Assembly: GCA_964496575.1 (NCBI GenBank)
Contig: CAZCAC010000023.1
Coordinates: forward strand, 1-64,000
Origin: CAZCAC01 sp964496575
GTDB lineage: Bacteria > Planctomycetota > UBA1135 > GCA-002686595
Length of the DNA stretch: 64,000 bases
Reading direction: 5' to 3'
The notes under the pieces were generated by a model. It was not told the DNA's origin, did no database searches, and was given only the letters and a program-made list of their open reading frames with translations. The translations under genes were made by a program, and so were the position numbers. Shown piece after piece: positions 40,202-48,919 of the stretch (the stretch's first letter is position 1; every line of letters starts with the position of its first letter).

Positions 40202-40501
40202 AGCACCGAGCTCGGCACGCTGATGCCGGACCCGCCTCCACGGGCCCGATTCGAAGCACCGCTCCCACTCAGCTAGGATTCCCCATTGACGGATTCGGCT
40301 ACCTGGGCCACCATGACAAAGTTGGTCCAGCTCCCGATTTCGTCTCCCGACCTCTGACGAATGGCGTGTCTCGGACCCCGAGAAGGAGAGAGATCCTGAG
40401 CTTCGTTGTTTCACCCTCTTCGATCGCCTGAGCTCCTGGGACAGGGGCTCGTGGTGCGGGTTGGTGGGCAACGTCGCTCGGGACTTTTCTCCGTCGGGCG
40501 G
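40202..40501. other. 300-base intergenic region, no convincing gene
   Basis: Between the convergent ettA-like and sirtuin genes. CCGAGCTCGG at 40206-40215 is a 10-bp palindrome just past the ettA-like stop. GCTAGGAT (40272-40279) resembles the recurring -10 box and TTGACG follows at 40286. A 14-codon ORF at 40313 (MTKLVQLPISSPDL) could be translated, but there is no other support for a small RNA or peptide here. Confidence 0.4.
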
Positions 40502-41227
40502 CTAGGCGCCCCCCCACCGCCCCAGCCACTCCTCCGCCAGCTCCGGAATCACCTCAGCCGCCTTGCCGGGGAGGAAGTGGTCGGCCGGGTCGAGATTCTC
40601 CGGTTCGTCGAGGCTATTGACGAAGGTCTCCGCGCCGGAGGCGCGCGCCATCGCCAGCAGCCCCGCTGCGGGGTAGACGAAGCCGCTGGTGCCGCAGGAG
40701 AGGAAGTGCGTCGCGCCGCGCATCACGCGATCGATCTCCTCGAGGTGGTAGGGCATCTCGCCGAACCAGACCACGTCGGGGCGCATCCTCTCGTACTCGC
40801 ACTTCGGGCACGGCTGGAACGCCGTGTCGTCGAGGTAGTCGAGGCCCGCCACCTCCTCCCCGCAGCGCTCGCAGCGCAGGACCGCCAGCGAACCGTGCAT
40901 CGAGACCACCGTCGAGCCCGCCCGCTGGTGCAGGTCGTCGACGTTCTGACTGATCAGGGTGAAGCCGTGACCGGCGGCCAGAAGGCCCTTTTCCAGCCGC
41001 GCCAGGGCGTGGTGCGCGGGGTTGGGCTGCGCCTCTTTGACCTTGCCGCGGCGCATCTGGTAGAAGCGCCAGACCATCTCCGGCGCCGCGGCCCACGCCT
41101 CGGGGGTCGCCACCTCCTCGGCCCGGTGCCCCTCCCACAGGCCGCCCGCGCCGCGAAAGGTGTCGATTCCCGAATCGGCCGAAACCCCGGCCCCGGTCAG
41201 AACCACGACGGAGATCTTCATCGCCAT
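40502..41227 (-). CDS. cobB: NAD-dependent sirtuin deacylase (SIRT5-like)
   Basis: A 241-residue Sir2-family enzyme that removes acyl groups from lysine using NAD. Motifs: GAGVSADSGIDTFRG, SQNVDDLHQRAG, catalytic His in SMHGSL, two zinc CxxC pairs (CERC and CPKC), GEMP and CGTSG. The FYQMRR sequence near residue 55 carries the Tyr and Arg (YxxR) that mark class III sirtuins preferring succinyl or malonyl lysine over acetyl lysine. ATG 41227 or ATG 41221 is the start; TACGTT lies right before the first, which would favour a leaderless start at the second. Divergent from the SRPBCC gene, with 59 bases between. Confidence 0.93.
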   Translation of the reverse strand: MAMKISVVVLTGAGVSADSGIDTFRGAGGLWEGHRAEEVATPEAWAAAPEMVWRFYQMRRGKVKEAQPNPAHHALARLEKGLLAAGHGFTLISQNVDDLHQRAGSTVVSMHGSLAVLRCERCGEEVAGLDYLDDTAFQPCPKCEYERMRPDVVWFGEMPYHLEEIDRVMRGATHFLSCGTSGFVYPAAGLLAMARASGAETFVNSLDEPENLDPADHFLPGKAAEVIPELAEEWLGRWGGA

Positions 41228-41286
41228 AACGTACCCTGTGACCCGTCCCGACGACAGACACGCCGCCCGAGCCCACCGCGACCGCC

Positions 41287-41865
41287 ATGAAGCTGTTCCG
41301 CCTCGTCCTCGTTCTGATCGTGCTCCTCCTCGGCCTCCCGTTCGTCATCGGCTCCTTCATGTCCTCGGAGTGGGACGTCGAGTCGAGCGTGGTGATCCCC
41401 TCCCAGCGGCTGATGGTCCACTACGTGGTCGAGGATCCCTCGCGCTGGCCGCAGTGGAACGCGCTCTGCCCGCCGGCGGAGACGATGAGGCTCTCCGGCA
41501 AGAAGCGGGGTGAGGGCGCGATCCTGACCAGCGGCGGCGACGCCGACCTTCGCTGGGAGATCACCGAGAGCGACCCGGCGAAGGGCGTGACCATCACCCG
41601 CAGCCTGGGGGGGAAGGTCCAGGGCACGGCGGAGCTCACCTACCAGGAGGTCGAGGACGGCACCGAGGTCACCTGGCGCGACCACGGTGACGTCGGCGGC
41701 AACCCGATGACCCGGCTCTTCGCCGGCGTGGTTCGCACCCGGCTGCAGGAGAACTGCGACCGCAGCATGACCGCCCTGAAGGCGCTGGTCGCGATCGTCG
41801 AGGAGGAAGAGAAGGAGCGGAAGAAGGCGGAGAACGCCGAGCCGTCGGAAGCGGAGGAGGGATAG
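41287..41865 (+). CDS. Membrane-anchored SRPBCC-superfamily protein
   Basis: A 192-residue protein with one N-terminal membrane segment or uncleaved signal (LFRLVLVLIVLLLGLPFVI), then a START/Bet v 1-like SRPBCC domain: VESSVVIPSQRLMVHYVVED, SRWPQWNALCP, LRWEITESDPAKGV, GTEVTWRDHGDVGG. This matches the polyketide-cyclase/dehydrase-like group that binds hydrophobic ligands. The C-terminus is a charged Lys/Glu tail. Ligand unknown. It converges on the secreted protein gene with 20 bases between the stops. Confidence 0.78.
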   Translation: MKLFRLVLVLIVLLLGLPFVIGSFMSSEWDVESSVVIPSQRLMVHYVVEDPSRWPQWNALCPPAETMRLSGKKRGEGAILTSGGDADLRWEITESDPAKGVTITRSLGGKVQGTAELTYQEVEDGTEVTWRDHGDVGGNPMTRLFAGVVRTRLQENCDRSMTALKALVAIVEEEEKERKKAENAEPSEAEEG

Positions 41866-41885
41866 CGCGGGCGGTTCATCCGCTC

Positions 41886-43346
41886 CTATGGCAGCCAGGT
41901 GATCTCGTACCCGTTCGAGGTGTTCGAGTCGGTCACCCCGACTCCGCAGGCCGGGTTGACGCTGGTGCGGAACCACCACTGGTAGCGCAGGGTCTGGCCG
42001 GGCTGGATGGTGTAGCCCATCGCGGCCGAGCGGGCGCTGATCACCGTCCCCCGCGTGCTGGCCTGCCCGCTGACGTTGGCCTGCGTCACCTTGAGTCGCG
42101 TGAGGTTCCCGCCGGCGCACTGGATGCCATCGCCCAGGTAGAGCCCCGCTCCGTCGAGGTTGCTGGTCGCCTGGAAGAACAGGCCGTAGTTGAAGGGCTC
42201 CCCGCGGGTCGCCTGGAAGAGGAGGGTGTCGTTGCCGAGGCTGGCGACCCCGCTCGCCCCCAGGCGCGCACCGGCGATGCCCATGGTGGTGGGCCAGCTG
42301 GGGACATTGGCGCAGCCGGCGCCCAGCGGGTCGGCCTGATTGTTGTCGTTGCCGCACGGACAGGGATTGCCCTGGCTGGTGTGGCCGAAGCAGTACGCCA
42401 CCCCGGGCTCGCCGATGCCGGCGTCGCCGTGGACCTCCATGAAGCTGCTGGCGAACGGGGTGGTGGCCGAGTAGCCGCCGAACCAGTAGCAGCCGTTGTA
42501 GTGGAACGCCGTGCCGCCGAAGTAGTTGCCGACCTCGAAGAAGTCCTGGTCGTTCAGACCCGAACCGTCAGTGTTGGTGCCGGGTACGTTCGCGCCGGCC
42601 CAGAAGACGGTGCCACAGCCGACGCAGCAGCCGGTGCCACCCGGACCGGCCTGCAGAAGGCCGTCGGGGTCCCCCGCGAGGAGCACACCGGACAGGCCGT
42701 TCGGATCGGGGGTCAGCTGCATGAAGCCGTAGCCGAAGGAGTCCGCCGCAGCCGAGCCGTCGAAGACGCCATCGCAGTCCCCCTGCAGGTTGAACGCGCT
42801 CGTGCTGCCCAGGAGATTGATGGTCACGGTCCAGCAGGCGACGAGGACGGTCGAGGGCGCACCGGGAAGGCCGCTGAGAAAGACGCCGGCCGTCGGGGAC
42901 AGCGGGGTGTACGAGCAGGCCTGATAGCACTCGTAGAAGACCGTGAGCGCGTCGATGGGTGCCACCACGCCGGTGCAGTACCCGATCTGAAAGCCATTGA
43001 TGGTGTAGCCGTCGTACGCACCGATGAGCGACGTGCCGGCGTAGTTGCCACTGCCGAGGGGACCCTGGTCGATCTGCGGCGAGGAGGTGCTGGGAATGCG
43101 GCCGTCATCGTGGAAGGACTGCTGGTCCAGGGCCGTGTACCAGCCGGGCTGACAGGTGTTGTCGTAGAGCACGTCGTGCGTCCCCCTCGACGAGGTGGTC
43201 CCCCCACGCGTCCACGTCTTCGTCGCGAGGTGATAGGTACCGCCATCCCTGGCCTGGGGAGCGGGCACGAGCGTGGCGGTGTTCTGGGCGAGGGCACCGG
43301 TGCCGAGGATCGTCAGACCCGCGCCACCTAGAATCGTTCTGAGCAT
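41886..43346 (-). CDS. Secreted protein with the shared planctomycete C-terminal domain
   Basis: A 486-residue exported protein (signal MLRTILGGAGLTILGTGALA); ATG 43346 has AGGAG 6 bases upstream. Residues about 30-330 are a Cys-, Gly- and aromatic-rich region with no family I recognise (TYHLATKTWTRGGTTS, DNTCQPGWYTALDQQ, GYCTGVVAPIDALTVFYECY), probably beta-rich with disulfides. Residues about 335-486 are the Cys linker YCFGHTSQGNPCPCGNDN plus GCAN and the C-terminal domain (YGLFFQAT, GDGIQCAG, YQWWFRTS, ending ITWLP). This domain recurs in the genes at 13461, 23893 and 57148. Role unknown; a surface or extracellular location is likely. Confidence 0.75.
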   Translation of the reverse strand: MLRTILGGAGLTILGTGALAQNTATLVPAPQARDGGTYHLATKTWTRGGTTSSRGTHDVLYDNTCQPGWYTALDQQSFHDDGRIPSTSSPQIDQGPLGSGNYAGTSLIGAYDGYTINGFQIGYCTGVVAPIDALTVFYECYQACSYTPLSPTAGVFLSGLPGAPSTVLVACWTVTINLLGSTSAFNLQGDCDGVFDGSAAADSFGYGFMQLTPDPNGLSGVLLAGDPDGLLQAGPGGTGCCVGCGTVFWAGANVPGTNTDGSGLNDQDFFEVGNYFGGTAFHYNGCYWFGGYSATTPFASSFMEVHGDAGIGEPGVAYCFGHTSQGNPCPCGNDNNQADPLGAGCANVPSWPTTMGIAGARLGASGVASLGNDTLLFQATRGEPFNYGLFFQATSNLDGAGLYLGDGIQCAGGNLTRLKVTQANVSGQASTRGTVISARSAAMGYTIQPGQTLRYQWWFRTSVNPACGVGVTDSNTSNGYEITWLP

Positions 43347-43676
43347 GGTCGTCTCCTGGTCGATTGCGAGCTGGTCACATACCCCACGGGCCCAGGACGA
43401 GACACTGCCCGCGGTGGTCTCCGCCCCGGCACTCCCGGCGACTGCTACCCGGGGGCTGGTAACGGAATGATCGCCACGAGCGGAATGTCCCAGATTTCTG
43501 CCGGAATCCTCCGCCGAGTCGACGTACAGCACCTTGTCCAGGTTGCTCCCGTGAAGCGTGATCGTGCCGGGCTCGAGTTGCCCCCGAGAGACTCGGGAAG
43601 AAACCGCGCACTCCCCACCACCTCCAGGACCCGATGCCCGGCGTGGCGGCGAGACGAGAGGCGTGGAGTGCCTCGC
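43347..43676. other. Intergenic region with a possible IPT/TIG-like remnant
   Basis: 330 bases upstream of the secreted protein gene. On the minus strand from about 43571 to 43500 one frame reads PGTITLHGSNLDKVLYVDSA, which looks like the edge of an IPT/TIG immunoglobulin-like repeat. The neighbouring frame reads RVLEVVGSARFLPESLGG just upstream. There is no start, no complete domain and frames change, so at most it is decayed coding sequence. No terminator or promoter stands out. Confidence 0.3.
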
Positions 43677-46600
43677 CTACCGGCGAGCCGAAACGTCCTC
43701 GGTCGTCCGGAAGACGTGCTGGCCCGAGCCGACGCGCTCGAAGACGGCGAACCCGGCCGCGGGCCGGAAGGAAACCCGCCGGCCATCCACCGTCACCTCG
43801 CCTCGACCTCCGGGGAGCGGCACCTCGACGCGCGCCTCCATGTTGGCGGGAATCGACAGCTTCAGCTCGAACGGCTCCCCCGGCTCGTTCACGATCGACA
43901 GGTCGATCGTCCCTCGGATCGTCGGGATCGTGGCCTGCGCCCGCTCGAGGGGTCCCGGCATCGGACGGACCAGCACCTTCCCGAAGCCGCCCTCCAGGGG
44001 CCGGACTCCCAGCAGATAGCGAGGGATGATGTTCCCGGGGACGGCGCCCCAGGCGTGGTTCCAGTCCTGGTTGGGCTTGTACCGGTCGTCCCAGGCCTCG
44101 AGGGTGATCGTCGATCCCACGCGGATCATGTTGTACCAGCTCCGGACCTCCTTCGAGGTCAGGAGGGCGAACGCCTCGTCCGCGCGGCCGGCCCGGTAGA
44201 GCCCCTCCAGCAGGTACTGAGCGCCGTACACGCTGCAGGCCATGCCGCGCGACAGGACGTGGTCGACGACGGAATCGAGGCGCTCTTGCGGCACCAGGTC
44301 GAAGGCCAGGGCCATCATGTTGGCGTGCAGCGAGGCGTGCGTGGAACCTTCGCCGTCGACGTACACGCCGCGCTCGGCATCGAACAGCTTCGCATTGAAG
44401 GCCTGGTACAGGAGCGATGCCTTCACGCGGTACGCGGCGGCATCCGCGTCCCTGCCCAGGAGCTCCGCGACCTGCTGCATCAGGTTCAGGTTCTCGAAGT
44501 GGAACGCGTTGACGACGGTATTGATCGGTTTGAAGTCAAAGCCGTCCCGCTCGCCCTTGGGCCAGTCGACGATGTCGCGCAGCCCTTCCGTGTCCAGCAG
44601 GCCGTCCTCGCGCGCGCGCCAGTCGAGGGTCTTCTCGGATCGAAGCAGCGCGTAGTGCTGCGTGAGAGACTCGATGTCGCCGGTGTACAGGTAGTCGGCC
44701 CAGGCAATCATGACGGAGTGCTGCTTCCACTCCGTCGGCCAGGTCGGGTGGTGCAGCAGGTACTCGTGGCTGTGCCGGGCCAGCGTGAACTCCCGGTCCA
44801 CCGCGTAGTGCGACAGCTGGTTGATGTACGCGTCGGCCTCGTAGGGAATCCGCTCCCGGTCGCCGTCGACGTAGACGCCGCAGAAGCTGGTCGCCTTCAT
44901 GCTGTACTTGCACAGCTCCCAGATCTGGTTGAGCACCTCGTCGGACGAGGTGAAGCTCGCCGCGCTCTCGTCGAAGGGGTAGTGCACCGCCACCTGTCGG
45001 ATCATCGCGGGGGTGAGCTCGACCGGGCAGTTCAGGATCTCGCAGTAGCGGAACGGCAGGATCACGCCGATCTCTTCGGGGATCGGGATCGCCTTCTCAC
45101 CCGTGTTGCGCCGGTCCGGGGGGAGCTCGACTCGATACCGACACCATCCCGGCTGAATCGGCTGCGAGACTTCGACGTAGCGGACCGTGCCTCCCGGGGA
45201 GCGGTTGACGCCTTCCGGTGATCCGCGCTCGGCGAGGTGGATCTCGAGGTCGGTCTCGATCGGGGAGTCCAGCTCCAGGGTGAGGGTTCCGAAAGCGACC
45301 TTGCCGAAATCGACGAAGTAGTGCCCCTCGCCGAGGGCGCGCACGACCACCGGTTCGAGGGGGCTCTGCACCAGGGGATAGCGGCTCGTCGCGTAGCCGC
45401 TCGGATCCTCCGCGAGAGTGAAGCGCTGGACCTCGGACCAGGGACTCTCCCCCGTCCGCTCGGTCCAGGTCTTGACCTGCCAGGCGTACGTTCCACCCGC
45501 CTCGAGCGGCTCGCCGGCGTACTCGACGGCGACCGATCGGCCCGATTCGACCCGGCCGCTGTCCCAGACCGGTCCGCCATCGGCGGTGACGCGTATTCGA
45601 TAGCCGGTCTGGAAGTCGTTCGCCTCGGGGCTGCCCACGATCCAGGAGATCTCGGGTGCGGCGTCCAGGATCGTCGTGTCCTCCGGTCTGGCGAGCAGCT
45701 CGCACATCAAGCCGTGCGGCCGTTCTGCGACCGACCCGGGCGTCGCCAAACCCCGGCCCTCCGGCTCCGCCCTCCCGATCTCATTGCCGGTGGCGAACGG
45801 GAACAGCCGAACCGGACCGATCAGCCCCACCGGCACCGGCTGGTGACGACTCGCCCACCGCATCGCCGCTGGGTTGTCCTCCAGCGTTCTGCAGTAGTTG
45901 GAGAGAACGGTCGTCACCTTCACCTCCAGCTCGTTCGCTCCGATCTTCAGCCGGTCGGTGACGTCGTAGAGATGCTCCGCGCCCCACCAGCGGACGCCGA
46001 GAGCTTCACCGTCGAGCGACACCTCCGAGGTGCCGTGCACCACCCCGAGGCTCAGCATCCGCAGCTCCGGGTCGGCGACGTCGAGGGTGAGGCGGTAGGT
46101 GACCTCTCCGGCGAAGGCGTCGAGTCGCTCGTCGGGCGACGCACCCAGGTCGAGCAACTCGTCGAGCGTGACTCGAAAGGGGTCCCCCACGACCGGGGCG
46201 AGGAAGAGCTGCCAGGGCCCCGCCACCTCGACCCCCTTCTCCCGATCGATCTCCGGCCGGCGGACCGGGGCGCCGGAGAGCTCGGGCTCGAACACCAGGA
46301 GCAACGACTCGAGCGGGCGGAGAGCCAGGTCGAGCTCGTTTCGCCTCTCGCCGTGGGGAAACACGGTCCGTTCGCCGGTCTCCGGATCCCAGCGCCAGGG
46401 GATCCGCTCCCCGGTCGCGAAACGGGAGTGGACGCGGATCTCGTCGGTCCGGCTCTGGTTGCTGAACAGGAACAGCTCGCGCTCGCCGGCCCGGTGGTGA
46501 ACCTGGAAGAGCCTCGGGTGAGGCGCCGACAGGTGGACCGGACGCCTCACGTCGAAGTCGTCCAGCATTCCGTCGACCCAGTCGATCAGCTCACCTTCGG

Positions 46601-48581
46601 CCGGCTCGGCGATGAGCGCCGCCCGAGCGTCGTCCTCGTCCAGGGCCGCGGCCACGGCCTCCTGGACGAAACGGTCGTTCTCCTCCCTGTCCTTCCATCC
46701 CGGCGAAGCATCCGGGATGTGGCCCACGAAGGCGATCCTCCCACCGGCCTTGGCGTACTCCTCGATGACCTTCGCCGTTCCCGGCTCCAGGGCGTGGACG
46801 CCGGCCACGACGAGGAGATCGTAGACCATCGGATCGTGCCGGATCCGGCCGTCCTCGAACGTGGCGTCCCGCAAGGCGCCTTCGCTGACGAAGTCGGCGG
46901 TGCAGCCATTCTGCTGGATCGCCTGCCAGAGGAGGTGCAGATACGGCGGCGAGTGGATGAACCCCTGGCGCTCCACGCCACTTCGCTGCCAGACGTCCGC
47001 CGTGGGGCCGAGGATGGCCACCTCCGCCCGCGGCTGCGAGGCCTGGAGCACGCCGCACAGGCGCGCGTTGTAGTCCGCCCACTCGCGAAAGTGGGGCCAC
47101 CAGGGGTTGTTCTCGTTGAAGTACGTTCCGTACCGGATCCAGCCGGGGAATCCCGCCTCGGGTGGCGAGTAGTTGAACCCGTGCAGGATGGAGTGATTCA
47201 CCCCGCACATCAGGTTCAGGTCGCCGGCCTGCTTGATGTACTCGAGCGTGGCCTGGAAGACGCCGTGCAGGTTGGTCATCGCCTCGCAGCCCACGAGCTT
47301 CCGGCCGGCGAGGTGCGCGCCGGAAGAGGCGTGCTTGTTCCACACGGCGTAGCGGATCTCGTCCAGGGGCAGGTGCGCCTTCCTCCGGAAGAAGAGCCAG
47401 GTGTCCCCCTCGGGGATGTCGGGGATCGTGTACCCCGAGAGCATGTCCATCAGCCCCGGGCTGCCGTAGGCCTGGTAGCGGCTCAGCACGCCATTCTCGT
47501 GACACCAGGCGTGAAACACCTCGATGAAGCGTTCGTGGAACAGCTCGACGAACGTCTTGTTGAAGTCGTAGCGCACGCGCCGGACCTCGTCGGCGAATCC
47601 CTCGTCCTCGGGGAGCGGGTCCTCGTACCCCGTGTGGGGATCGTAGAGGGCGAATGGCAGCCACGGCTCCAGGCGGTAGCCACGCCGCCGGTGGAACTGC
47701 TCGGGGAAGTCGGTGGTCCAGTTGGCGCCGGAAAGCTCGATGCTGTCGCAGAACATCGCGCGGAGTCCATCGCCGAGCCGACCGCCCAGGGCAGGCCCCA
47801 GCGCGGAGGACATCCGGCGCAGGTAGCGCTCCACCGCGGCGCTGTTCAGGTGGTCGAGAACCTGCCCGTCCGATCCCGGCGCGCCGTGGACCACGGCCGT
47901 GAAGGACTCCCGCCACATTCCCGCGTGGAGGGTGTGCTCACCGGGCGGGATCTCGAGCTCGACGGTTCCGTCCGGCGCCACCCGGTCCATCACGTCGACG
48001 CAGTCACCGATGCCCGTGGCGTTCCGGGGCACCAGCCGCAGGTAGACCAGCCGCGGATCCGCGGCACCCTCCACGACATTCCGGACCTTCGGCGGCTTCG
48101 TGATCTCCTCGAGTCGGGCCTCGAAGACCGTGGGCCCCTCGATCGTCGTGCGGCTCACTCCGATGGCCTGGATCGTCTCCCCCGACTCGAGGAACCGGCC
48201 GCCGAAGGGCCACCCCGAGCCCACGATCATGTCGGCGAGCATCCCCCGCTCCCGGGCTCCTCGCGCCGCGACTCCGGCCATCCGGTTCCACTCCGGGCTC
48301 AACCACTCGAGCGCCTCGGCGCCGGTCGCGGAAGCACCGTCGGGCATGGCGATGGGGTTGATCTCCACGCCGCCGATCCCGGCCGCGGCCAGGATGTCGA
48401 GCTCGCGGAGGAGCTCCCTCTCGGTGACGCAGTCCCCGTTCCACCACCAGCGCACGAAAGGTCGTGCCTCGGCCGGCGGATCGCGGAAGGCCTCGTACAG
48501 CTCGTCCTCCACGGCGGGTGCCACGGCGACCGACAGGGAGAGCGCGGGCGTGAGGAGGATTGCCGGTAGGGACTCGAACAT
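43677..48581 (-). CDS. GH106-GH78 double-domain alpha-L-rhamnosidase, secreted
   Basis: A 1634-residue exported enzyme. ATG 48581 gives a signal peptide (MFESLPAILLTPALSLSVAV). Residues about 25-940 look like GH106: EARPFVRWWWNGDCVTERE, DILAAAGIGGVEINPIA, MIVGSGWPFGGRF and a late beta-sandwich (LTLDVADPEL, GANELEVKVTTVLSNYCR). From about 955 to the end it is GH78: ISWIVGS and YRIRVTADG (sandwich domain), YRVELPPDRRN, then the catalytic toroid with GVYVDGDRERIPYEADAYIN near 1235, HSVMIAWADYLYTGD, GSTITLEAWDDRYKPNQDWN and GAVPGNIIPRYLLGVRPLEGG. Both families release rhamnose, so the fusion may attack two linkages. It heads the carbohydrate locus with sulfatases nearby. Confidence 0.85.
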   Translation of the reverse strand: MFESLPAILLTPALSLSVAVAPAVEDELYEAFRDPPAEARPFVRWWWNGDCVTERELLRELDILAAAGIGGVEINPIAMPDGASATGAEALEWLSPEWNRMAGVAARGARERGMLADMIVGSGWPFGGRFLESGETIQAIGVSRTTIEGPTVFEARLEEITKPPKVRNVVEGAADPRLVYLRLVPRNATGIGDCVDVMDRVAPDGTVELEIPPGEHTLHAGMWRESFTAVVHGAPGSDGQVLDHLNSAAVERYLRRMSSALGPALGGRLGDGLRAMFCDSIELSGANWTTDFPEQFHRRRGYRLEPWLPFALYDPHTGYEDPLPEDEGFADEVRRVRYDFNKTFVELFHERFIEVFHAWCHENGVLSRYQAYGSPGLMDMLSGYTIPDIPEGDTWLFFRRKAHLPLDEIRYAVWNKHASSGAHLAGRKLVGCEAMTNLHGVFQATLEYIKQAGDLNLMCGVNHSILHGFNYSPPEAGFPGWIRYGTYFNENNPWWPHFREWADYNARLCGVLQASQPRAEVAILGPTADVWQRSGVERQGFIHSPPYLHLLWQAIQQNGCTADFVSEGALRDATFEDGRIRHDPMVYDLLVVAGVHALEPGTAKVIEEYAKAGGRIAFVGHIPDASPGWKDREENDRFVQEAVAAALDEDDARAALIAEPAEGELIDWVDGMLDDFDVRRPVHLSAPHPRLFQVHHRAGERELFLFSNQSRTDEIRVHSRFATGERIPWRWDPETGERTVFPHGERRNELDLALRPLESLLLVFEPELSGAPVRRPEIDREKGVEVAGPWQLFLAPVVGDPFRVTLDELLDLGASPDERLDAFAGEVTYRLTLDVADPELRMLSLGVVHGTSEVSLDGEALGVRWWGAEHLYDVTDRLKIGANELEVKVTTVLSNYCRTLEDNPAAMRWASRHQPVPVGLIGPVRLFPFATGNEIGRAEPEGRGLATPGSVAERPHGLMCELLARPEDTTILDAAPEISWIVGSPEANDFQTGYRIRVTADGGPVWDSGRVESGRSVAVEYAGEPLEAGGTYAWQVKTWTERTGESPWSEVQRFTLAEDPSGYATSRYPLVQSPLEPVVVRALGEGHYFVDFGKVAFGTLTLELDSPIETDLEIHLAERGSPEGVNRSPGGTVRYVEVSQPIQPGWCRYRVELPPDRRNTGEKAIPIPEEIGVILPFRYCEILNCPVELTPAMIRQVAVHYPFDESAASFTSSDEVLNQIWELCKYSMKATSFCGVYVDGDRERIPYEADAYINQLSHYAVDREFTLARHSHEYLLHHPTWPTEWKQHSVMIAWADYLYTGDIESLTQHYALLRSEKTLDWRAREDGLLDTEGLRDIVDWPKGERDGFDFKPINTVVNAFHFENLNLMQQVAELLGRDADAAAYRVKASLLYQAFNAKLFDAERGVYVDGEGSTHASLHANMMALAFDLVPQERLDSVVDHVLSRGMACSVYGAQYLLEGLYRAGRADEAFALLTSKEVRSWYNMIRVGSTITLEAWDDRYKPNQDWNHAWGAVPGNIIPRYLLGVRPLEGGFGKVLVRPMPGPLERAQATIPTIRGTIDLSIVNEPGEPFELKLSIPANMEARVEVPLPGGRGEVTVDGRRVSFRPAAGFAVFERVGSGQHVFRTTEDVSARR

Positions 48582-48678
48582 GGCTCTGGCGTCTTTCCTC
48601 GAGGGGAATCGACCGGACGGCCGCGCTCGCCGCGTCCACATTTCTGGAGGACGAGGCGCCCGCGGAAGCTGGCTGGCG

Positions 48679-48684
48679 ATTCTA
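48679..48684 (-). promoter_or_regulatory. Putative -10 box (TAGAAT) of the GH106-GH78 gene
   Basis: GTTAGAAT on the minus strand, about 98 bases before ATG 48581. It matches TATAAT at five of six positions. TTCGAG lies 17 bases upstream as a poor -35. Confidence 0.35.
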
Positions 48685-48718
48685 ACCGAGCTTCCGTCGA
48701 GCTCGAAGTCGGAAGGCG

Positions 48719-48901
48719 GTGGCGAAGTACGAGGAGTTCGAGGGCAACGTCGCCTTCGTCGGCACCAAGGACTTCTTCCGCCCCAAGGAGGTCTCCCCGT
48801 CGGGTCAGGCCTACCACTGGAACGGCAACGCGGAGACCTTCTGCCTGATCGGCAACGGCATGGCCGAGGCCATGACCGGGTTGGTGGCGAAGAGAGAATA
48901 G
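48719..48901 (+). pseudogene. C-terminal remnant of a SASA/DUF303-type carbohydrate esterase
   Basis: Only about 60 codons are left. The product KYEEFEGNVAFVGTKDFFRP, then SPSGQAYHWNGNAETFCLIG and NGMAEAMTGLV, matches the C-terminal end of planctomycete sialate O-acetylesterase-like (SGNH/SASA) proteins, including the catalytic-end HWNGNAE. The frame is closed by a TAA (48683) only 12 codons upstream, and no N-terminal half exists between there and the GH106-GH78 gene. It is therefore a truncated gene, not a small ORF. It lies between the rhamnosidase and terC genes and suggests that a larger esterase was once part of this locus. Confidence 0.65.
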
Positions 48902-48919
48902 CTGCGAGCGGCGCTGTCG

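Noticed and set aside
40313..40357. 14-codon ORF MTKLVQLPISSPDL in the 40.2-40.5 kb gap as a peptide gene
   Set aside because: Only a -10-like box supports it; no Shine-Dalgarno, no conservation evidence, and short ORFs are expected by chance.
40299..40529. 76-codon minus-strand frame overlapping the end of the sirtuin gene
   Set aside because: Overlaps the sirtuin stop on the same strand in another frame, is Arg/Pro-rich and has no recognisable feature.
45237..48569. 1110-codon plus-strand open frame inside the GH106-GH78 gene
   Set aside because: Antisense to a clearly recognised enzyme; composition is typical of shadow frames and no motif is visible.
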